A DNA stretch of 33,613 nucleotides from Levilactobacillus parabrevis ATCC 53295 (lineage in GTDB: Bacteria > Bacillota > Bacilli > Lactobacillales > Lactobacillaceae). The notes beneath the pieces are model-generated. The model was not told where the DNA came from and did not search any database. It was given only the letters and a program-made list of their open reading frames with translations. Location: the NCBI RefSeq assembly GCF_001434055.1, contig NZ_AZCZ01000033.1, positions 1 to 33,613 on the forward strand, in the 5' to 3' direction. A program made the translations under genes and the position numbers. How positions within the stretch are numbered: the first letter of the stretch is position 1; every line of letters begins with the position of its first letter. This document shows, in pieces, positions 15,720 to 23,331 of the stretch.

Positions 15720-15831
15720 GCAAGGGCAACTAGTTCCGCTTAACCCCAATAAGGAAAAATCCAAACCCGGGATTTTCTCCTTATTGACGTTAATGCTCAC
15801 TGGCTACCGCCCTTGCTCACACTCTTTTTAC
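15720..15831. repeat. R1 hairpin repeat, copy 3
   Basis: Same orientation as copies 1 and 2. Shared parts: CCGCTTAACCCC, AATAAGG, AATCCAAACCCGGGATTT, TCTCCTTATTGACGTTAATG. The outer arms are different in sequence but still complementary: GCAAGGGC (15720-15727) with GCCCTTGC (15809-15816). TCACACTCTTTTT follows on the + strand. As with copy 2, it abuts the stop of a - strand gene. Confidence 0.75.
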
Positions 15832-16871
15832 TTAACCGGCACCACGCAAACGCCTTCTGGTACCATGAAGTCTTTCTGAACCATCGTTAATTTACCGCTG
15901 TCTGCGTCGCGCTTGTATAACGTAGCGTTGTCGGAGTTTTGGTTGACGACAATCACTAAGCTTTCGTCGGAATTCATGTTGAAGTCGCGAGGAAAGTCAC
16001 CCTCCGTGGAGATCCGTTGAACCGTGGTCAGCTTACCTTCGTCATCGGCCGCAAAGACCGTGATGGAGTTATGCCCCCGGTTGGAAACGTATACGAACCG
16101 ACCATCGCTACTCAAGCGAATAGCTGCTGAACCGTTGTGTGCCGTCCAGTCATCGGGAATCGTGTGGCTAATCTGCTTGACCGTTAATTTACCAGCGGCG
16201 GCATCGTAGTCCAAAGTTGCAACGTTACTACTCAATTCACCGACCAGGTAGGCGACACCCTTCTTGTTATCAAAGATGATGTGGCGTGGACCGTAACCGG
16301 CTGGCAAGTCAACGTGACTAACCGCCGTTAATTTACCGGTGTCAGAAACATCGTAAATGTAGACCTTGTCCGTCCCCAAGTCACAAACGACCAACCGGTT
16401 GTCCGGCGTCAAATTGGTAAAATGTGGATGGGCCCCATCGGCTTGTTCCGGTGCTGGTCCAACTGGATCATCGTCGTGAACTTCGTCGGTCTCCGTCAAG
16501 GTTCCGTCGTCAGCGATAGCATAGACGTCGACTAAGCCCTTGTGATAATTGGCCGTATAAACCAATTGCCGAGCTTCATCAACCGCAACGTAAGCTGGCG
16601 AAGCGCCGTGTTCCAGCACTTGTTGAATCGCCCGTGGCTTTTCTTCGGAAACATCATAGATGATCAAGCCACCCTGGGTCTGGCCATCGGTTTCCTTCTT
16701 GTTGATGACATACAAACGCTTCTTAGCGGCCTTCGCGATATAAGTCGGACTCCCAGCAGACGCTAACCATTCGCAATCCATCAGCTTAGGCGTCTTTGTG
16801 TCCAGACTCACCCGGTAAATCCCGCGACTAATGCGCTTGGTGTAAGTCCCAATATAAAAATCTTCCGTCAT
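15828..16871 (-). CDS. Lactonase family protein (6-phosphogluconolactonase YbhE-like)
   Basis: 347 residues with the repeating pattern of a seven-bladed beta-propeller. The start E-D-F-Y-I-G-T-Y-T-K-R-I-S-R-G-I-Y is characteristic of the family. Further landmarks are G-A-H-P-H-F, G-Y-G-P-R-H-I-I-F-D, D-W-T-A-H-N-G-S-A-A-I-R, V-S-N-R-G-H-N-S-I, D-F-P-R-D-F and V-V-N-Q-N-S-D-N-A. Such proteins hydrolyse 6-phosphogluconolactone in the oxidative pentose phosphate route, which would suit heterofermentative metabolism. Start: ATG 16871 has AGGGG at about 9 nt; an upstream in-frame TTG reads through the ribosome site and is rejected. Catalysis is inferred from family membership. Confidence 0.85.
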   Translation of the reverse strand: MTEDFYIGTYTKRISRGIYRVSLDTKTPKLMDCEWLASAGSPTYIAKAAKKRLYVINKKETDGQTQGGLIIYDVSEEKPRAIQQVLEHGASPAYVAVDEARQLVYTANYHKGLVDVYAIADDGTLTETDEVHDDDPVGPAPEQADGAHPHFTNLTPDNRLVVCDLGTDKVYIYDVSDTGKLTAVSHVDLPAGYGPRHIIFDNKKGVAYLVGELSSNVATLDYDAAAGKLTVKQISHTIPDDWTAHNGSAAIRLSSDGRFVYVSNRGHNSITVFAADDEGKLTTVQRISTEGDFPRDFNMNSDESLVIVVNQNSDNATLYKRDADSGKLTMVQKDFMVPEGVCVVPVK

Positions 16872-16907
16872 GTGTGCTACCCCTTTCAACTTACCATATC
16901 TATTTCA

Positions 16908-16913
16908 AGTATA
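16908..16913 (-). promoter_or_regulatory. -10 element of the lactonase gene
   Basis: TATACT on the - strand, 37 nt before the start. No good -35 is visible at 16-18 nt. Confidence 0.4.
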
Positions 16914-17011
16914 GCACAGCTCAGCCAACAACACCTGACGAAGTCACTGGCAACCTGGTCGATTTACCGGTACAATAGGGTAAATTGGCTTTAGGAAAGG
17001 AATCACTGTAA

Positions 17012-17467
17012 ATGTCTAGCTTTGAGGGTTACCACCCGCTGTTAACACCTAGTTTTCGGTTCGACTGGCTTACCCGTTTCAAATTAAAAAATGTTGCCAC
17101 ACTCACGAATCGTGATCTTGCCGAAACTGCCGACTGGATCAACAATACCATGCGCTCCACAATGAAGGAATCCACCCTAACCTGGGGGATTGAACGGCGC
17201 CGGACCCACAAGCTAGTGGGCTGGGGCGGCTTTTTCACGTTGGACCTACCCGCCCACACCGGCCACGCTGGCTTAGAGGGCAAACGGTTACCAGTCGGCG
17301 AGCAACAGGAAATCGTCGACCGACTGGTTAATTTCGGCCGCGATGAATTACAACTGACTGAAATGACGCTGACGCCATCCGCTAACTTGGATGAAACAGT
17401 GCTGGCAGCGGCTGGCTTCACGGCCAACAGCGCCGATGCCGATTGGACCTGGTGCCTCCACCACTAG
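17012..17467 (+). CDS. GNAT-like acetyltransferase
   Basis: 151 residues. The middle strand pair (T-W-G-I-E-R-R-R-T-H-K-L-V-G-W-G-G-F) and the end (L-A-A-A-G-F-T, then D-W-T-W-C-L) resemble RimJ/RimL-type N-acetyltransferases, with the acetyl-CoA loop region around the G-K-R-L-P-V-G-E stretch being unusual. The usual R-x-x-G-x-G/A pyrophosphate loop is not clear, so this may be a divergent or inactive member. The ribosome site AAAGGAA lies about 10 nt before the ATG, and TACAAT (16971-16976) is a possible -10. Divergent from the lactonase gene. Confidence 0.55.
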   Translation: MSSFEGYHPLLTPSFRFDWLTRFKLKNVATLTNRDLAETADWINNTMRSTMKESTLTWGIERRRTHKLVGWGGFFTLDLPAHTGHAGLEGKRLPVGEQQEIVDRLVNFGRDELQLTEMTLTPSANLDETVLAAAGFTANSADADWTWCLHH

Positions 17468-17476
17468 ACTTACTAA

Positions 17477-17535
17477 GTCGTCTGTGGCTGCCAGGCGTTC
17501 TGCCTCCTGTGGTCCGCCTTGCCGGGCGGTGCCAA
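17477..17535 (+). repeat. R2 element, degenerate 5' fragment
   Basis: The stretch beginning GTCGTCTGTGGCTGCC aligns by eye with the first 45 nt of the R2 copy at 28205 (GTCGCCTGCGGCTGTC), including the following TTCYGCCT and GG-CCGCCT segments. The 3' half and closing arm are missing. It lies immediately after the GNAT-like gene. Confidence 0.45.
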
Positions 17536-17586
17536 TCAGAGTTTGGTTCATGTCAGTAGTACAATAAAATTACACAACTAACGACA

Positions 17587-17627
17587 AAAGAAGCTGTTAG
17601 ACCTCACATTGGCCTAACAGCTTCTTT
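17587..17627. terminator. Bidirectional terminator between GNAT and APC permease genes
   Basis: A perfect 14-bp stem (AAAGAAGCTGTTAG / CTAACAGCTTCTTT) lies between the two convergent genes, with T-runs on both strands. Confidence 0.85.
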
Positions 17628-17644
17628 ATAAACTCTCCCTAAAA

Positions 17645-19237
17645 CTAATCCTCTTCCGTCACCCGCTGATTTAATTCGCGTGCGATGTCAAATGAATCAC
17701 TCCGATAAGCATCATGAACCCCGAGATAATAACAGGCCAGACTGCCCAATGCGACGACCAGGAAGTCTAGAGGATAGGCAATCTGCCCAATCCCACCAAA
17801 CTCATGACTGCCGGCGTACGACATCAGCGTAAGCCAGACCATTTCTGCCAGTAACCAGCGGCTTCCCTTGAGGCTCGCGCGTAACGCGTGCCATCCCGCT
17901 GGCTGGCGAATTTCATAATAAATGTAACAGATCAGACCCAAGGCGATCACACCAAAGACCTCGACCGTGGTCGGCCACTTCGCCCAGTAGATGGCCAAAC
18001 TGGCCAGTACATAAGCGAGTGGTGCCCACAGGTGAATCCAATGGAGTCGAAATGGCCGAACAAAGTTGCGTCCCTGATGCCGCAGCGCAGTCACTGTGAC
18101 CGGTCCCGTCAGGTAAGCGATCAGCGTTGATGTGGAAATCACGTTAGACAACGCACTCCAGTTTCGGAAACCGGCAACCAGTAAGACTCCCAACAACATG
18201 TCAACCACCATGGCCCGCCGGGGGGTCTGGTATTTTCGGTTGATTTCACCCAACCGGGTCGGCACGTGCTTGGTCCCCGTCATGGCAGCCAGGGCGCGAC
18301 TCGTCGTGGCCACGAAGGACACACCAGTCCCGAATGGCGAGACGAACGCGTCCAAATATAGCAACGTTGACAACCAACTCAGATTTAACAGGATGGCAAT
18401 ATCCGCGAACGGCGACTGGAAGTTAACCCCCTGCCACCCGTGCGCCAGATTTGCCGCGGGTACGGACCCAATGAAGGCGACCTGCAGTAACGTGTAAATC
18501 ACGGTACTGATCCCAAAGGCAATCACGATTCCCCAGAGAATGTTACGCTCCGGGTGCGCGATCTCATTTCCCATGTTGATTGTCGTCTGAAAGGCATTGT
18601 ACGAGAAGATAATTCCCGCAGCCGTCGTCGCCGAGAAGATGGCCGCACTCCCACCGGGCATAAAGCCCGCGGTGTGACCAAAGTTATTCGGCTCAAACCC
18701 CGTCGCAATCAACACGATAATGGTCAGCGTGGGAATCGCTAATTTGAAAACAGCGATAAAACTGGTAAATCTAGTCAGTAGCTTCACCGACCAGAAGTTC
18801 AATAACGTAAAGGCCAAAATAAACAGGAAGACAATCATTAACCCTTGATTGGTAATGTTCCCATCCTTCAAGAATCCCCTAGTCCAGTTCGCCCAGTCCC
18901 AGGGCCAGGAACTCATGTACTGCACGGCGGCAACGGCTTCGATTGGAATAATCGTCAATAACGACAGCCAGTTGGACCAGCCGGCAACGAACCCCAGCAA
19001 GGGGCCGTGGGAGAAGGCCGCATACTGGCTCATCCCCCCACTCGTCGGAAACATGGTTCCTAGTTCAATATAATTCAATGCAATCAGGCCGATAACCACG
19101 GCCCCCAAAATCCAAGATAGGATAGCGGCCGGGCCGGCGATCTGAGCGGCCATTCCCGCCCCAAACAACCAACCTGAACCGATGATGGCACTCAGCGTTA
19201 GCATGACTAATGAAAATAAACTCATCTTGCGCTTCAA
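17645..19237 (-). CDS. APC-family amino acid permease
   Basis: 530 residues with about 12-14 hydrophobic segments. The first helix contains S-A-I-I-G-S-G-W-L-F-G-A-G, the substrate-contact motif of amino acid/polyamine/organocation permeases. The segment F-S-Y-N-A-F-Q-T-T-I-N-M-G-N-E-I-A-H-P-E-R-N-I is the conserved helix 6 to loop region. The substrate cannot be told from sequence. Start: TTG at 19237 lies 7 nt after GAGG, whereas the next ATG (19225) is about 19 nt away, so TTG is preferred. A TACAAT -10 (19277-19272) lies upstream. The C-terminal 40 residues are hydrophilic. Confidence 0.85.
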   Translation of the reverse strand: MKRKMSLFSLVMLTLSAIIGSGWLFGAGMAAQIAGPAAILSWILGAVVIGLIALNYIELGTMFPTSGGMSQYAAFSHGPLLGFVAGWSNWLSLLTIIPIEAVAAVQYMSSWPWDWANWTRGFLKDGNITNQGLMIVFLFILAFTLLNFWSVKLLTRFTSFIAVFKLAIPTLTIIVLIATGFEPNNFGHTAGFMPGGSAAIFSATTAAGIIFSYNAFQTTINMGNEIAHPERNILWGIVIAFGISTVIYTLLQVAFIGSVPAANLAHGWQGVNFQSPFADIAILLNLSWLSTLLYLDAFVSPFGTGVSFVATTSRALAAMTGTKHVPTRLGEINRKYQTPRRAMVVDMLLGVLLVAGFRNWSALSNVISTSTLIAYLTGPVTVTALRHQGRNFVRPFRLHWIHLWAPLAYVLASLAIYWAKWPTTVEVFGVIALGLICYIYYEIRQPAGWHALRASLKGSRWLLAEMVWLTLMSYAGSHEFGGIGQIAYPLDFLVVALGSLACYYLGVHDAYRSDSFDIARELNQRVTEED

Positions 19238-19321
19238 CCAAATTCCTCACTTTCAAAAAAGATATTGGCCCATTGTACACTAGGAATCTGGCAATGCGCT
19301 AAGAAAGCAGCGATATTTCAC

Positions 19322-20029
19322 TTAGAAGAGTTGCCCCACGTAATAGTGAATAAACATGGTAATAATCCCGACAATGACGTTTCTGATGATCGCCGTCCGG
19401 ACTAATCCATGTCCTAATTTAGCACTCAGAAACCCGGTCAAAGTCACCGAAAGCAGAACGGCAACGATGGTCGCTGGCCACTGCCAAGCCGTGGAAAAGA
19501 GGCTCATGGCGATCAGGGGAAAGGCGCCCCCCAGCGAGGCTGCAATCAGGGATGAAAAGGCAGCGTTCCAGGGATTCATGTAGTGCCCAAGCTGAATGTC
19601 TTCCTTCACGTTAACCACTGTGGCTAAGGCGTCTTTATGCATCAGATCCTGCGCGATGGCCAGGGAGGTTTCGGCGGAGACACCCCGTTCCTCATAGAAC
19701 TTCTGGACCGCGGCCTCCTGGTCAGCGTAGTTGGACTTCAACAACGCCGCTTCCTGTGCCACGGCCGACTTTTCCGTATCCTTCTGCGTGCTGACGGAGG
19801 CGTATTCCCCCGAAGCCATCGAGAAGGCACAAGCCAACAGGTCGGAGAGCCCGGCGATAAAAATCGTAAACTGGTTGTTCGTCGCCGCAGCGACACTGAA
19901 CAGCACCCCAACAACGGTCAGAATCCCATCGTTAGAACCCAGCACCCCAGCTCGCAAGGTATTTAGTTTTTCACTCATCGTTTGCTTTTCTTTTTGCTTT
20001 TTGACACGTACTTCTTCATTTGCTGCCAT
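19322..20029 (-). CDS. VIT1/CCC1-family transporter, second of a tandem pair
   Basis: 235 residues. Family features: N-terminal R-A-G-V-L-G-S-N-D-G-I-L-T-V-V-G-V at about 25-41, then L-L-A-C-A-F-S-M-A-S-G-E-Y-A-S-V-S-T-Q. The metal-binding hydrophilic loop follows (about 85-150, rich in Glu and Ala), and then three C-terminal helices. VIT/CCC1 proteins move Fe2+ or Mn2+, in bacteria usually for detoxification. ATG at 20029 has AGGGGAG at 9 nt. It starts 15 nt after the first VIT gene and is surely co-transcribed. It is a paralogue of its neighbour. Confidence 0.88.
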   Translation of the reverse strand: MAANEEVRVKKQKEKQTMSEKLNTLRAGVLGSNDGILTVVGVLFSVAAATNNQFTIFIAGLSDLLACAFSMASGEYASVSTQKDTEKSAVAQEAALLKSNYADQEAAVQKFYEERGVSAETSLAIAQDLMHKDALATVVNVKEDIQLGHYMNPWNAAFSSLIAASLGGAFPLIAMSLFSTAWQWPATIVAVLLSVTLTGFLSAKLGHGLVRTAIIRNVIVGIITMFIHYYVGQLF

Positions 20030-20044
20030 AGAATCGGCTCCCCT

Positions 20045-20731
20045 CTATGCAAATAAACTGCCGATGCCGTAAGTGACCAACATCGTTAAAATTCCAGCAA
20101 TGACGTTACGCTTAGTCCCATTCCACCGGTTGGCCTTACCCAAAATGGCAGCCGTGTAGCCGGTAATTGATAGCGCAATGATCACGGCAATAAACGTCCC
20201 GATGATTCGCCACTGCTCAGGCAACAACGTAATTGAGACCAACGGCAGAATCGAACCAGTTGGAAATGAAATCATCGACGCAATCGCTGCTGAATAAGGG
20301 TTGGTGTACTCCCCTACGTTAAATCCAAACCGTTCACGTACGGTGGTCTTGAGGGGATCCTCACTCATCATTTCCCGAGCCGCCTGATCGGCCAGCTCCG
20401 GACGAATCCCACTCGCTAAGTATTTGTCCCTAACGAAAGCAAACTCACCTTCGTAATCGTTATCCAGCGCCACGGTCTGCGTTTCGATCGCCTTACGTTG
20501 GGCATCCTTCTCCGCATTGACTGAGACGTATTCCCCCATGGCCATCGACACGGTCCCGGCAATCATGCCAGCAATCCCGGAAATAAAGATGGCAAAGCTA
20601 CTCGTCGCAGCACCAGCCACCCCGACAACGATCCCGGCCACGGAAAGAATCCCGTCGTTGGCACCCATCACGCTGGCTCGTAGAACGTTGATTCGTTGAG
20701 CCAACGTTGCCGTTTTTTTCTCTTTCTTCAT
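20045..20731 (-). CDS. VIT1/CCC1-family transporter, first of a tandem pair
   Basis: 228 residues with the same layout as the downstream gene: R-A-S-V-M-G-A-N-D-G-I-L-S-V-A-G-I, then M-I-A-G-T-V-S-M-A-M-G-E-Y-V-S-V-N-A-E, a hydrophilic loop with many Glu/Asp, and T-N-P-Y-S-A-A-I-A-S-M-I-S-F before the C-terminal helices. The predicted role is iron or manganese export or storage. It lies opposite a PerR-type regulator gene across 447 nt containing a Per/Fur-box-like site, so metal- or peroxide-dependent control is likely. The ribosome site is GGGGGCGG about 8 nt before the ATG. Confidence 0.88.
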   Translation of the reverse strand: MKKEKKTATLAQRINVLRASVMGANDGILSVAGIVVGVAGAATSSFAIFISGIAGMIAGTVSMAMGEYVSVNAEKDAQRKAIETQTVALDNDYEGEFAFVRDKYLASGIRPELADQAAREMMSEDPLKTTVRERFGFNVGEYTNPYSAAIASMISFPTGSILPLVSITLLPEQWRIIGTFIAVIIALSITGYTAAILGKANRWNGTKRNVIAGILTMLVTYGIGSLFA

Positions 20732-20794
20732 ATCTATCCGCCCCCAAATAATATCCGTCTATTATTTTAACACTCTTATAAATAAAAGTTAGGT

Positions 20795-20877
20795 GTCACA
20801 AACTAAATTGTGGTCCAACTTTTAGTAAGTAGCTTGTCGCGAATCCCAAAACTTGTGATATCATCATAGTTTGTGAC
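20795..20877. repeat. Spaced 11-bp inverted repeat upstream of the VIT operon
   Basis: GTCACAAACTA (20795-20805) and TAGTTTGTGAC (20867-20877) are perfect inverted copies 61 nt apart. They could pair in the VIT leader RNA or be two half-sites for a regulator. The rest of the 20732-21178 gap holds the Per-box-like site and no further gene that I can see. Confidence 0.5.
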
Positions 20878-20904
20878 CATCTCGTCAGTGATTTTAGTTT
20901 TAAT

Positions 20905-20919
20905 TTAGAATCATTATCA
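20905..20919. promoter_or_regulatory. PerR/Fur-box-like operator
   Basis: TTAGAATCATTATCA matches the PerR consensus TTATAATNATTATAA at 12 of 14 defined bases. It matches the Fur 7-1-7 pattern equally well. On the - strand it overlaps a candidate -35 (TGATAA, 20919-20914) placed 17 nt from a -10 (TAAAAT, 20896-20891) reading towards the VIT operon. A PerR-type regulator is encoded on the other side. Confidence 0.6.
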
Positions 20920-21178
20920 TCTACTAACAAATACATTGTACTCAGGTTACCTCTAAAAGTAAACTCTAAAAATCAAAGTCAGTCAATTCAGCCGTCTAGG
21001 ATCCTACGGTGAGGCATAAAACTGGAAGTATTGTCAAAGTGTGGTTTAATAGAGGCAAACTAGAGTGATTATAAATAAACGATTCTCAAGACAACTCAAG
21101 AATCAACGCGACATCCGAACGCCTGACAACCATAGGTGCTTCACCATGTCATCACTAAAACTAAGGAGGGATAGTATC

Positions 21179-21682
21179 ATGGCAACGCAACAGCAATTGT
21201 TGACTCAAGCCTTACAGACCCTGAAGGACCATCACGTCCGGGTCACGCCCCAGCGGCAAATTATTTTGACTTACCTCGTCACGCATCACAATCATCCCTC
21301 GGTGGACACGATTTTTAATGCGCTGGCTAACCAGCTCCCCAATCTGAGCATGGCGACGGTCTACAATACTCTGAATCTCCTAGTCGACCTGGGCGTCGTC
21401 ATCGAATTGCCTAACGATAACGGTGGTCTGCGCTACGACTTCTACGGTCGACCCCACTACCACGTTATCTGCGAAAATTGTGGCAAGATCACGGACGTCT
21501 TCGCTCCCGATTTTCCACAGATTGAACAGCAATTGAATAGCGAGGCGGCGGCCCAGACTGGCTACCTGATTACCAGTAACCACGTCGAAGTCTACGGCCT
21601 GTGTCCCGAATGCCAGCAGAAGCTCCACATTGATCCCAGCCGGCAAAATTGGGCGGCCAACGGCTCGAAACCGCTGTCATAG
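21179..21682 (+). CDS. perR: Fur-family regulator, PerR type
   Basis: 167 residues. All five ligands of the PerR sensing site are present with a constant +2 offset from Bacillus PerR: H39, D87 (R-Y-D-F), H93 and H95 (P-H-Y-H), and D106 (K-I-T-D). The aspartate rather than glutamate at the last position favours PerR over Fur. The structural zinc cysteines are C98-E-N-C101 and C-P-E-C near residue 141. The recognition helix is L-S-M-A-T-V-Y-N-T-L. PerR represses peroxide-defence and metal genes and is inactivated by oxidation of the iron-bound histidines. Start: ATG 21179 with AAGGAGG at 9 nt; a longer in-frame reading has no ribosome site. Confidence 0.85.
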   Translation: MATQQQLLTQALQTLKDHHVRVTPQRQIILTYLVTHHNHPSVDTIFNALANQLPNLSMATVYNTLNLLVDLGVVIELPNDNGGLRYDFYGRPHYHVICENCGKITDVFAPDFPQIEQQLNSEAAAQTGYLITSNHVEVYGLCPECQQKLHIDPSRQNWAANGSKPLS

Positions 21683-21686
21683 CAAT

Positions 21687-21703
21687 GTTACAGCCACATT
21701 ACA
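21687..21703 (-). promoter_or_regulatory. WalR-box-like motif
   Basis: The - strand reads TGTAAT, five bases, TGTAAC, a perfect match to the TGTWAH-N5-TGTWAH pattern recognised by the WalR (YycF) response regulator, which controls cell-wall hydrolases. It lies 5 nt after the perR stop and about 170 nt upstream of the amidase -10, so direct control is plausible but not assured. Confidence 0.4.
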
Positions 21704-21853
21704 GGTGTCGTAAACATTTAATGTATTTGCAAACACCCTAAACAATCCCGTCAGTATTGATATTAATCGCGTAATATTACAGTCTTAGCCCAGCCTGGCG
21801 GTTGTCGTACCCGCCGATATTGTATATAGTTGATAACGAAGAATATCGACTGA

Positions 21854-21877
21854 GCGGCGTCACAGCCGCAGTATAAT
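21854..21877 (+). promoter_or_regulatory. Amidase promoter -10 with adjacent hairpin/operator
   Basis: A consensus TATAAT (21872-21877) lies 25 nt before the preferred amidase start. Directly upstream, GCGGC and GCCGC (21854-21858 and 21865-21869) form a short inverted repeat across the spacer region. The -35 is not convincing. Confidence 0.45.
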
Positions 21878-21901
21878 ATAAAGATTTGAGGGATGATCAG
21901 G

Positions 21902-22978
21902 GTGAAGATGCATAAAGTAGTATTGACCGCACTGGCCGCTTTAGGGGTTGTTGGCGTTCTCGGAATGACCAACACCACGACGGCTAACGCGAGCTCCAAG
22001 GTGAACGATTATATCAACAGTAAAAATATTAAGCCTGCTAAGATTACCAAGTCCATTTGGAATGGTTTTCCAAAGAATAAGTATCGTCATGGTAAGGCTA
22101 AGCCTGAAGGTGTTGTCGTTCACGAAACGGCCAATCCATCTTCAACCATCTACAACGAAATTGCTTACATGAAGCGTAACTACAATAACGCTTTCGTTCA
22201 CAGCTTCGTCGATGGTTCTCGGATCATCAACATTGCCAATACCGACTACCTCGCTTGGGGGGTTGGCTTCCCTGGGAACGCCCGCTTCGTTCAATTCGAA
22301 CAAGTTGAAGTTCACAGCAAGTCTGCCTTTGCCCATGAAGTTTCTAACGCGGCTTGGTACACGGCCTACCTGTTGAATGAATACAATTTGAAGCCTAACG
22401 ATGCCGCTTACGACGGTAAAGGGACAGTTTGGTCTCACGGTGCCGTTGCCAAGAATCTGGGTGGCTCTTCACACACCGACCCAGTTGGCTACTACTCTAC
22501 CACTGGTAAGCGTTACTTTGGTCAGAAGTACACCATGGCTGCCTTCTACCAGATGGTCAAGAAGTACTACAACGCGATGAACGTTAAGCACACCAAGTTA
22601 GTTAATGCTGATTACACATCCGTTAACAAGCAAGCCAAGTTGAGTAGCAAGTACACCAAGTATTACCTGTACAACCACGTTAAGGGTGCCAACAAAAACG
22701 CTAAGCGCCAAAGTTGGTCAAAGATCTCCCCTAAGGTTGGTAAGACTTACTACGTCGACATGACGGCCAAGAAGAGCACGGGCTCGACTTGGTACCGAAT
22801 CAAGCCGTCTAAGAACACCACCAGCAAGACACGTTACTGGGTCTACTCTGGGAATTTGAATAGCGTGAAGGATGTGCCAACGGAAACTACTGCCACGGCC
22901 ATGAGTGCCAGCGCAAGTTCCGATGACGCTTCATCTGTCAGTAGTTCTAGCGTAAGCTCGAGCTCTAACAGCAACTAA
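21902..22978 (+). CDS. Secreted N-acetylmuramoyl-L-alanine amidase (Amidase_2)
   Basis: 358 residues. A signal peptide (hydrophobic core ALAALGVVGVLGM, cleavage near T-A-N-A-S-S) is followed by an Amidase_2/PGRP domain. The zinc-site residues are H in V-V-V-H-E-T-A-N and the second H of W-S-H-G-A-V-A-K ... S-S-H-T-D-P. The enzyme cuts the bond between muramic acid and the stem peptide. Residues from about 240 form a GW/SH3-like wall-binding module (Y-Y-L-Y-N-H-V ... T-W-Y-R-I-K), and the end is Ser-rich. The start is ambiguous: GTG 21902 has GAGGG at 9 nt; ATG 21908 and ATG 21893 have worse spacing. A housekeeping autolysin is likely. Confidence 0.88.
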   Translation: MKMHKVVLTALAALGVVGVLGMTNTTTANASSKVNDYINSKNIKPAKITKSIWNGFPKNKYRHGKAKPEGVVVHETANPSSTIYNEIAYMKRNYNNAFVHSFVDGSRIINIANTDYLAWGVGFPGNARFVQFEQVEVHSKSAFAHEVSNAAWYTAYLLNEYNLKPNDAAYDGKGTVWSHGAVAKNLGGSSHTDPVGYYSTTGKRYFGQKYTMAAFYQMVKKYYNAMNVKHTKLVNADYTSVNKQAKLSSKYTKYYLYNHVKGANKNAKRQSWSKISPKVGKTYYVDMTAKKSTGSTWYRIKPSKNTTSKTRYWVYSGNLNSVKDVPTETTATAMSASASSDDASSVSSSSVSSSSNSN

Positions 22979-22994
22979 ATTTTAACGATTACGA

Positions 22995-23027
22995 ACGCGG
23001 TTGGAAATTATTCCAGCCGCGTTTTTC
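22995..23027 (+). terminator. Terminator of the amidase gene
   Basis: A 12-bp stem with one wobble (ACGCGGTTGGAA / TTCCAGCCGCGT), ATTA loop and TTTTT tail. Confidence 0.85.
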
Positions 23028-23148
23028 TATGCTCTGGCGATTGCTCTTACCTGATGACTGCCTGAAAATCGCAGAGTAAACCGCAAATCCTTAGGCTATT
23101 CGCGAGCTTTCAGGTACAATGAACAATACGAAGGGAACGGTGATTCTG

Positions 23149-23331
23149 ATGATCGATCAAACTCTGGATGAAATTCTAAAACTCGCTCGCGAGGCGGATC
23201 TTGAAAAACTGATGAATCGTGCGTTGTATGAAAAAGACGTCTCAAAAAAAGCCGTCTATAAGGCATTATTCGATTACGCGCTCGACGAACAACAAAAAAA
23301 GATTATCAATCGTAAGGAATTCATCATCTGA
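23149..23331 (+). CDS. 60-aa putative antitoxin or partner of the zeta-like kinase
   Basis: A small, mostly helical, charged protein (M-I-D-Q-T-L-D-E-I-L-K-L-A-R-E-A-D-L-E-K-L). No DNA-binding motif or membrane segment is evident. Start ATG 23149 has GGTGA at 5-6 nt; upstream in-frame GTG (23140) and ATG (23119) are alternatives. The stop codon overlaps the start of the zeta-like gene by one base (TGATG), the arrangement expected for a toxin-antitoxin pair. The antitoxin role is inferred from position and size only. Confidence 0.6.
   Translation: MIDQTLDEILKLAREADLEKLMNRALYEKDVSKKAVYKALFDYALDEQQKKIINRKEFII

Noticed and set aside
15652-15879. A 75-codon + strand frame
   Set aside because: It runs through the R1 hairpin and into the 3' end of the lactonase gene, without a ribosome site or start context.
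21065-21178. A 38-residue N-terminal extension of PerR
   Set aside because: It has no ribosome site, while ATG 21179 has AAGGAGG at ideal spacing and gives the ligand offset expected of PerR.
23119-23148. A longer start for the zeta partner gene
   Set aside because: The ATG at 23119 has no ribosome site; GGTGA lies 5-6 nt before the ATG at 23149.
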